Source: Nakamurella aerolata
GTDB lineage: Bacteria; Actinomycetota; Actinomycetes; Mycobacteriales; Nakamurellaceae
DNA length: 61,640 bases
Reading direction: 5' to 3'
NCBI RefSeq assembly: GCF_013002705.1
Contig: NZ_JABEND010000007.1
Coordinates: 210,673 to 272,312 of the forward strand
This document shows, in pieces, positions 56,877 through 61,640 of the stretch. The notes below the pieces were generated by a model that was not told where the DNA came from, did no database searches, and saw nothing but the letters and a program-made list of their open reading frames with translations. The position numbers and the translations under genes were made by a program. Position 1 is the first letter of the stretch. Each line of letters starts with the position of its first letter.

Positions 56877-57469
56877 GCGCGGCGGGTTGGCTTCGGCTCG
56901 CCGGCGCGTTGGACGGCGCGGTACACGGTGGAGCGGGCGACGGAGAACAGCTCGGCGAGTTCGGCGCTGGTGTGCGTGCCGCCGCGCCACAGTTCGACGA
57001 GGTGCTTCTCTTGCGCGGGCTTGAGCTTGGGCTGTTTGCCACGCAACCGGCCCTTGGCCTTGGCGACCTTCATGCCTTCCCTGGTCCGCATCCGGATCAA
57101 GTCGGACTCGAATTCGGCGATCATTCCGAGGACGTTGAACAGCAACCGCCCGACTGGGTCGGTCGGGTCGTGCACGGAGCCGCCGATGTTGAGCTTTACG
57201 CCGGCCTCGGTGAGCTCCTCGTCGATGTTGCGGGCATCGGTCAGCGATCGGGCGAGCCGGTCGAGCTTGGTGACGACCAGGGTGTCGCCGGAGCGGCATG
57301 CGGCGAGCGCTTCGCGCAGCCCTGGGCGGGCGCGGTTGGTGCCGGTCAGCCCGTGGTCGACGTAGATCCGGTTCGGCTTCACGCCGAGCGCGGCGAGCGC
57401 GTCTCGCTGCGCGGTCAGGTCTTGGGCGTCGGTCGAGCAGCGGGCGTATCCGACGAGCATCCTGGCCAC
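56873..57469 (-). CDS. Serine recombinase (resolvase/invertase family)
   Basis: A 198-residue small serine recombinase. The catalytic Ser12 lies in YARCSTDAQDL, the Arg pair region in LVVTKLDRLARSLTDA, and the E helix in GRLLFNVLGMIAEFESDLIRMRTREGM. A C-terminal Hin-like HTH follows (HTSAELAELFSVARSTVYRA). Such enzymes resolve transposon cointegrates or invert DNA. No transposase is in the window. ATG at 57469. With its DUF3800-like partner it forms a short mobile module next to a truncated gene. Confidence 0.92.
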   Translation of the reverse strand: MARMLVGYARCSTDAQDLTAQRDALAALGVKPNRIYVDHGLTGTNRARPGLREALAACRSGDTLVVTKLDRLARSLTDARNIDEELTEAGVKLNIGGSVHDPTDPVGRLLFNVLGMIAEFESDLIRMRTREGMKVAKAKGRLRGKQPKLKPAQEKHLVELWRGGTHTSAELAELFSVARSTVYRAVQRAGEPKPTRRA

Positions 57470-57721
57470 CGCAGGACTGTAGCGGTTGAGCCGGCTTCAC
57501 CGGGCTTTATTGCGGGCGGGTGTTGTGGGATTCGCCGCTGCCGACGAACGCTGCTGGCTTTCGTGTCATCGAGCGTCGTCGCAGGTGTCCCGTATGCCGT
57601 TCCTCTCGCGGGACGCGCACGACGCGGGTCTGGACGGCGCCGGCGACTGGAAGCCCACTTTCGGCGACGTTGTCGCGCGCGAAGGTCGCAGCTGCCGAAG
57701 AGTCTCCAGCCGCGTTGCTGC

Positions 57722-58279
57722 TCAGCATGCCGTCTCGTCGTTGGCGAGCATGGCGTAGACGTACGTGTCGGTCCATTCTCCTTTGTTCCACCAGTCCTGA
57801 CGATGGTGCGCTTCTCGTGTCATCCCCAGTCGCTCGCACAGGCGTGCGGAGGCCGTGTTCCGTGCGTCCATCTGTGCGATGACCCGGTGCATCCCGAAGT
57901 GTTCGAAGGCCAGGGCGAGCATTGCGGAGCCGGCCTCGGTAGCGAGTCCGCGTCCGGAGTGGGCTGGGTGAAAGCACCAACCGAGCTCACCTATCGAAGA
58001 TTTCTCACCTCTGAGCTTGAGCGTGAGGTCACCGACGACAAAGTCATTGATCTCTACCACAAGCGCCAAGGAGTCGCCCGGTTTGGTGGGATCGGTCCAT
58101 CGGCAACGCAAGTCAACGACGTCTCGTGCGTCGTCCAAGCTGTAGGGCTCGCTCAGCAAGAAGCGGCAAACGTCCGGATCGCTGTAGTAGTCGAAGATTG
58201 ACTCCAGGTCGTCGGGCTCGTAATTACGAAGCAACAGACGTTTTGTGTGAATCGGCAGTGACAGCGCCGAGGAAGGCAT
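57722..58279 (-). CDS. RimJ/RimL-type GNAT acetyltransferase
   Basis: A 185-residue GNAT enzyme: TKRLLLRNYEPDDLESIFDYY at the start, GELGWCFHPAHSGRGLATEA as the acetyl-CoA loop, and NTASARLCERLGMTREAHHR with the final Trp-rich strand. Proteins of this type acetylate ribosomal protein N termini, amino acids or antibiotics; the substrate is not evident. ATG at 58279. Its G+C and codon use look slightly lower than the core genes, which fits an accessory region. Confidence 0.88.
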   Translation of the reverse strand: MPSSALSLPIHTKRLLLRNYEPDDLESIFDYYSDPDVCRFLLSEPYSLDDARDVVDLRCRWTDPTKPGDSLALVVEINDFVVGDLTLKLRGEKSSIGELGWCFHPAHSGRGLATEAGSAMLALAFEHFGMHRVIAQMDARNTASARLCERLGMTREAHHRQDWWNKGEWTDTYVYAMLANDETAC

Positions 58280-58285
58280 CGGTGA

Positions 58286-58834
58286 TCACGTCTGGGCGTC
58301 ACGGTTGCGGTAGCTGACGAGAAGGCAGTCGCCCGAGCGCTGAACGTTGACGAGCGCGAGATGTTGCGGGGCTTCGACGTCGTCGAATAGGCGACGCCCA
58401 ACTCCAGCGACATTAGGCGCGACGACAAGCTGCAGCTCGTCAACGAGGCGCGCCTGCAGCAACGACCGGGCAAGGGTGAGGCTGCCGTGGATGCCGATGT
58501 CGCCCCCGTCTTGACGTTTCAGATCTGCGACGAACTCGACAGCGGAGCTGTTCACGTGCGTCGTGGCGGACCAGGCCCGGTCGGGCGGGGTCGACGAGAA
58601 CAGCAGCTTCTCGGTGCTGTTGATGAAGTCGGCGAATGGTTGCATTGCCGACGTCGGCCACTCGGCAGCCCACTCTTCGTAGGTTCGGCGGCCGAGCAAC
58701 ACGGTCTCCTGGCTGGAGATCACGGTGGACAGGTTGTCCATGAAGCGCTCGTCAACGCCTCCGAACCATTGCCCGGGATCCTCCGCAACTCCGTCAAGCG
58801 ACATCAACTCATACAGCACAACGGTGCGTGACAT
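58286..58834 (-). CDS. Dihydrofolate-reductase-like (RibD C-terminal) protein
   Basis: A 182-residue protein of the RibD C-terminal/DHFR-like family: VVLYELMSLDGVAEDPGQWF, VLLGRRTYEEWAAEWP, DIGIHGSLTLARSLL and LVVAPNVAGVGRRLF. These small NAD(P)H-dependent reductases are common stand-alone actinobacterial proteins of unknown substrate. ATG at 58834 has a strong agaagga upstream. It starts one base from the end of the SDR gene, so both are in one operon. Confidence 0.87.
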   Translation of the reverse strand: MSRTVVLYELMSLDGVAEDPGQWFGGVDERFMDNLSTVISSQETVLLGRRTYEEWAAEWPTSAMQPFADFINSTEKLLFSSTPPDRAWSATTHVNSSAVEFVADLKRQDGGDIGIHGSLTLARSLLQARLVDELQLVVAPNVAGVGRRLFDDVEAPQHLALVNVQRSGDCLLVSYRNRDAQT

Positions 58835-58835
58835 G

Positions 58836-59840
58836 TCATTCTCCTTCTGGAACCGGCTGGCTCCTCGTCGTCGTGGACATCCGAAGCATCTGTAGCGAAA
58901 CGTCCCATAGGCGCGCCGCATTGTTGCCATCCAGGGCGTAGGCGGCGACACCACCGAGGCCGGACTCGTCACGTCGGTCGATCAGACCAGCTTCGTTGCA
59001 GTCTTCCCAGTACCGCCCACCGACTCCGGCCAGCTGTGGCGAGGTCGCGAGCAAGACCGCGGTGGCTGCCCCCTGTTGAGGCGTCTTCAGGACGCTGCCT
59101 GCTCGGCGAAACCGCTCGTCTGCTCTCGCCATGTATTCATGTCCACCGACGTGGCGCTGGAGTCGCGTAGCGATCCCGCCTGGATGCACGGCATTGGCGG
59201 TGATGCCATCGCGCGCCCATCGGCGGGTCGCCTCGACCGCGAACAGAACGTTAGCCGTCTTCGACTGCCCGTACGCGCCGAACGGGTCGTAGTCACGGAA
59301 CTGATAGTTGATGTCGTCGAAAACCACAGGCGAGCGCAGATGGCCGCTGGAACTGACCGCGATCATGCGGGCCGCGCCAGCCGCGGCGAGCGCGTCGTAC
59401 AGTCCTAGCGCGAGGGCGAAGTGGCCCAGATGATTGGTCGCGAACTGCATCTCATGGCCCTCGTCGCTCCGCCGCAATGTCGGGATCGCCATCACACCGG
59501 CGTTGTTGACCAAGATGTCGAGCGGGTCGCCCCACGCGGCGGCAAGGGCAGCCACGCTCGCTAGGTCGGTCAATTCCAGTGCGGCGACGCTGACGCGGAC
59601 GTTGCCGGTGTCGCTACGGATTCGTTCGGCGACGGTTTCCCCGCGCTCGACGTCCCTAGCCGTAATTGTGACCGCCGCACCGGCGCCGGCCAGTGCCCGC
59701 GCGATCTCCGTGCCAATGCCGGAGACGCCGCCGGTGACGATGGCCCGCTTGCCAGCCAGGTCAATGCCGCGCGCCACGTCGGTCGTGGTCGAGTCGAAGC
59801 CGAACGGCGTCGTGATCAACGATGCGTTGTTGCTGCTCAT
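58836..59840 (-). CDS. Short-chain dehydrogenase/reductase
   Basis: A 334-residue SDR with the cofactor loop TGGVSGIG, NNAGVMA and the catalytic YGQSK, plus Ser in AVSSSGHLRSP. The layout resembles retinol-dehydrogenase/WW-domain-oxidoreductase-like SDRs that use NADP. It is followed directly by the RibD-like gene and preceded, 66 nt upstream, by a TetR gene, which probably controls it. ATG at 59840. Confidence 0.9.
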   Translation of the reverse strand: MSSNNASLITTPFGFDSTTTDVARGIDLAGKRAIVTGGVSGIGTEIARALAGAGAAVTITARDVERGETVAERIRSDTGNVRVSVAALELTDLASVAALAAAWGDPLDILVNNAGVMAIPTLRRSDEGHEMQFATNHLGHFALALGLYDALAAAGAARMIAVSSSGHLRSPVVFDDINYQFRDYDPFGAYGQSKTANVLFAVEATRRWARDGITANAVHPGGIATRLQRHVGGHEYMARADERFRRAGSVLKTPQQGAATAVLLATSPQLAGVGGRYWEDCNEAGLIDRRDESGLGGVAAYALDGNNAARLWDVSLQMLRMSTTTRSQPVPEGE

Positions 59841-59905
59841 CGGCCCATCGGCAAGGCGGTCGAAGGTGTGATCATGAGGTTGCCTCCACGGCGGGGGTAT
59901 CGGGT

Positions 59906-60490
59906 TTAAGTGATCGCAGCCGACGGGAACACGTCGATGACATCGTTTGCGCGCTGCCTGAGCCGTCGTCGGGACTCGCCCAAGCGTGAGCGAACGGCAA
60001 GGGCCAAATGCGTGCTGATGACGAGTTCGGTCGTCGCCGAGAGCGAGAGCCCAGGGGGACGCTCCAAAGGCTCGGCCCGCTCGACACGCGCCTGCACTGC
60101 ATGCGAAGAGTTCGCGAGGGCCTCGCGGACCACCGCGGCGATCCGAGGGTCCTCACTGACGGCCGCCGCTGCCACACAGAGCACGAGGCAGCCGCGATGG
60201 CGTGGACTGAAAACGTCGAGGTCGACACGGAAGATCTGCTCCACGCTGGTGCGCAACCTCGGCGCGGCTAACGCTCGCGCCATGCGTTGCGAGCCCTCCG
60301 AGCGGTACTGGGCAACGGCCGCCAAGAACAGATCTGACTTATCGCCGAACGCCCCGTACAGGCTCGGTTTGTGCAGCCCGGTCGCCTGGGTCAGATCGGC
60401 AAGGCTTGTGCCGGCGTATCCCTGCCGCCAAAACGTATCGCGGGCGGTCCGGATGACCTCACCTTCGTCGAAGGACCGAGGGCGACCCAT
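59906..60490 (-). CDS. TetR-family transcriptional regulator
   Basis: A 194-residue repressor with the N-terminal HTH RDTFWRQGYAGTSLADLTQA and GLHKPSLYGAFGDKSDLF, followed by an all-helical ligand domain. It is the likely regulator of the SDR, RibD-like and SRPBCC genes. The palindrome at 60911-60929, in front of the SRPBCC gene, is a candidate operator. ATG at 60490, one base from the end of the SRPBCC gene, so the four or five minus-strand genes may form one operon. Confidence 0.9.
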   Translation of the reverse strand: MGRPRSFDEGEVIRTARDTFWRQGYAGTSLADLTQATGLHKPSLYGAFGDKSDLFLAAVAQYRSEGSQRMARALAAPRLRTSVEQIFRVDLDVFSPRHRGCLVLCVAAAAVSEDPRIAAVVREALANSSHAVQARVERAEPLERPPGLSLSATTELVISTHLALAVRSRLGESRRRLRQRANDVIDVFPSAAIT

Positions 60491-60491
60491 G

Positions 60492-60890
60492 TCAGGGCGC
60501 CTGCGCGGCCAGCGTGCCTGCTATGGCGCGGAGGCCGCGCCTCATATTCGCGCGCACGTGTCCGTCCAATTCGCCAGGCAGCACATCAGTGGTCCACACC
60601 AGCCGACAGGAACCCGGCCCAGTATGCAGAATCTGCATGGCGGCGTGATGATACTCCGATTGCCCTGAGGTCGCCGTGTACGCCAGCCGCATCGCACGGT
60701 CGTCACACGAAATCAGCCGCTCCACCAACTGTGTATCACCGACGATCCTGACGCGACGAATGTCGTCCGAGCCGCTGCTGGTCTCGACGAATCCGGGCGC
60801 CAAACGTTCCGGATGCTGGAAGTCGCGAACCAGTTGCCACATCCGGGCGGCGGTTGCAGGCAGATCAAGTTGTTCTGCAATGAATCCCAA
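60492..60890 (-). CDS. SRPBCC-family (polyketide cyclase/START-like) protein
   Basis: A 132-residue helix-grip protein: LPATAARMWQLVRDFQHPERL, then VGDTQLVERLISCDDRAMRLAYTA and the C-terminal helix GHVRANMRRGLRAIAGTLAA. Such proteins bind hydrophobic ligands or catalyse ring closure or dehydration; no specific substrate is indicated. It is first in the TetR-SDR-RibD operon, with a palindromic operator upstream. ATG at 60890. Confidence 0.78.
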   Translation of the reverse strand: MGFIAEQLDLPATAARMWQLVRDFQHPERLAPGFVETSSGSDDIRRVRIVGDTQLVERLISCDDRAMRLAYTATSGQSEYHHAAMQILHTGPGSCRLVWTTDVLPGELDGHVRANMRRGLRAIAGTLAAQAP

Positions 60891-60910
60891 GCCTGGCCTC
60901 CAGCGATTCT

Positions 60911-60929
60911 GTTCTGTACCGTACGGAAC
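60911..60929. promoter_or_regulatory. Palindromic operator in the divergent promoter
   Basis: gttctgtaccgtacggaac is a near-perfect palindrome of the form GTTCnGTACnGTACnGAAC. It lies between the SRPBCC operon start (60890, minus) and the esterase start (60963, plus), where TetR-family repressors usually bind. The TetR gene 0.4 kb away is the best candidate. Confidence 0.65.
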
Positions 60930-60962
60930 GTATCACGAAATGAGGATTGGAGGGAAGGTCGC

Positions 60963-61541
60963 GTGATCATTACTGCCGCGATCTGGCTGGCGTTCGTCGC
61001 TGCCGCAGTCCGGCCACCGTGGCGCCGTGGGTCGCTCGGGTTCGCTGTCTTTGTCGCCACGATGTCGTTCAACGAGATCCCCGCCGTGTTTCTCGGCGTC
61101 TTCATCGCTTCGATGCTGTCCAGTCCCTGGCCGGGCGAGCTCCACCACTGGCTGATCGTGGCGCTCCTAGCGAGCGCCACCACCGCGGGATTGATCTGGT
61201 TGCAGGTGCGTGCCCGAACGACGATCAGGGTCCTGGACATCGGATTGGCCGACGGGCTCGGTGGGCAATCGCGGGGGAAGCACCACGAGCTGCGCCGTAC
61301 TGTCCGTCCAACCGAAGTGTGGGTACGCGGACTTTTGCTTCCGTTCCAGCGCCGGGCCCGTCACGTTATGCGGCAACGAAACTTGACCTACGGCCCCGAC
61401 CGGGCGCACCGTGTCGACGTTTATGCCCGACCGACGACCGGGGACGCGCGCCCGGTGCTCATCCATCTGCACGGTGGCGGATTCGTTTCCGGGCGCAAGA
61501 GCCGCGAGAGCATTACCGGCTCTTCACAATGGAGGGTGTAG
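60963..61541 (+). pseudogene. Alpha/beta-hydrolase esterase, truncated at its 3' end
   Basis: A GTG-started gene (ggagggaagg upstream) encoding membrane helices in residues 1-75 (ITAAIWLAFVAAAVRPPW, FNEIPAVFLGVFIASML, WLIVALLASATTAGLIWL) followed by an esterase domain start: NLTYGPDRAHRVDVYARP and the oxyanion motif VLIHLHGGGFVSG. Soon after, the sequence changes character at about 61518 and a stop follows. The nucleophile GxSxG block and the rest are missing, so the product cannot be active. The break seems due to an insertion sequence. Confidence 0.75.
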
Positions 61542-61640
61542 CGCAGGTCTGATCGGCTGAGCCGGGGACCGGTTGCGGGTGGGTGTCGAGGTCTTCCGCA
61601 TGATGGGGGTTCTCACACCGGCCCACCTGGAAGACCTCGA
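61518..61640. mobile_element. Probable end of an insertion sequence (ISL3-like)
   Basis: From ggctcttcacaatggagg (61518 onward) the sequence no longer fits the esterase. GGCTCTTC is the type of start seen in terminal repeats of ISL3-family elements, as far as I recall. At 61586-61597 and 61629-61640 an exact inverted repeat tcgaggtcttcc/ggaagacctcga occurs, ending at the window edge. No transposase is visible; it would lie beyond the window. Confidence 0.45.

Noticed and set aside
56877-57500. Long N-terminal extension of the DUF3800-like frame
   Set aside because: It is the recombinase gene read in the wrong frame; the GTG at 56876 overlapping the recombinase stop is the real start.

Overview
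The window is high-GC DNA from an actinobacterium. The best evidence is a conserved core arranged as in mycobacteria and their relatives: sahH, tmk, mtrA-mtrB-lpqB, comF, hpf and secA all lie on the minus strand, and an Rv3235/DUF6459-family gene with a LysM gene sits beyond secA. Other typical traits are GTG starts, 1-4 nt stop/start overlaps, a probable leaderless promoter and Ala/Pro/Gly-rich linkers. A Frankineae/Nakamurella-like host fits, but the genus cannot be fixed from the sequence alone.

Layout. 1-0.79 kb: repeat- and palindrome-rich DNA without a credible gene. 0.79-7.0 kb: YceI protein, a WS/DGAT-family acyltransferase with a degenerate active site, a CpaE-like/SAF-domain pair, a small HTH protein and a conserved hypothetical gene, with a 60-bp tandem repeat between the last two. 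7.0-12.2 kb: a sugar ABC importer (binding protein and two permeases, no ATPase) followed by a LacI-type regulator. 12.4-14.6 kb: LysM protein and Rv3235-family protein. 14.8-26.6 kb: the secA to tmk block, with one divergently placed membrane-protein gene. 26.8-29.2 kb: FKBP, a serine beta-lactamase-like hydrolase and a small membrane protein.

29.3-48.9 kb is the standout: a biosynthetic island that looks like a lipolanthine-type cluster, that is, a class III lanthipeptide joined to a fatty-acyl or polyketide-like chain, inserted between the small-membrane-protein gene and sahH. Its minus-strand operon encodes, in transcription order, two coupled small ORFs, a GNAT transferase, a LanKC synthetase, two near-identical 27-residue precursors that are absent from ordinary gene calls and end in SxxSxxC, an MFS exporter, a malonyltransferase-like protein, a ThDP enzyme, a beta-ketoacyl synthase, an InhA-like enoyl reductase and a second MFS protein. 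The divergent arm encodes an R2-like diiron protein, an acyl-adenylating-ligase/aldehyde-dehydrogenase fusion, a FAD/NAD(P)-binding protein and an undescribed 57-residue peptide. A LuxR-type regulator closes the island. A 19-bp perfect inverted repeat lies between the two arms. A plausible scheme: the lipid genes make or tailor an acyl chain, LanKC makes a labionin-type ring from the SxxSxxC core, and the GNAT joins the two. No HFCD-type cysteine decarboxylase was found, so the C terminus may differ from that of known avionin-containing lipolanthines.

49.4-61.6 kb: a frameshifted secreted sialidase-like gene, sahH, an SGNH lipase and a GNAT-like gene. Then comes a patch of recent gene flux: a serine recombinase with a DUF3800-like partner next to a decapitated beta-propeller gene, then acetyltransferase, RibD-like reductase, SDR, TetR and SRPBCC genes. 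Last is an esterase gene cut short at the right edge by what looks like the end of an insertion sequence. No rRNA, tRNA or CRISPR was recognised.
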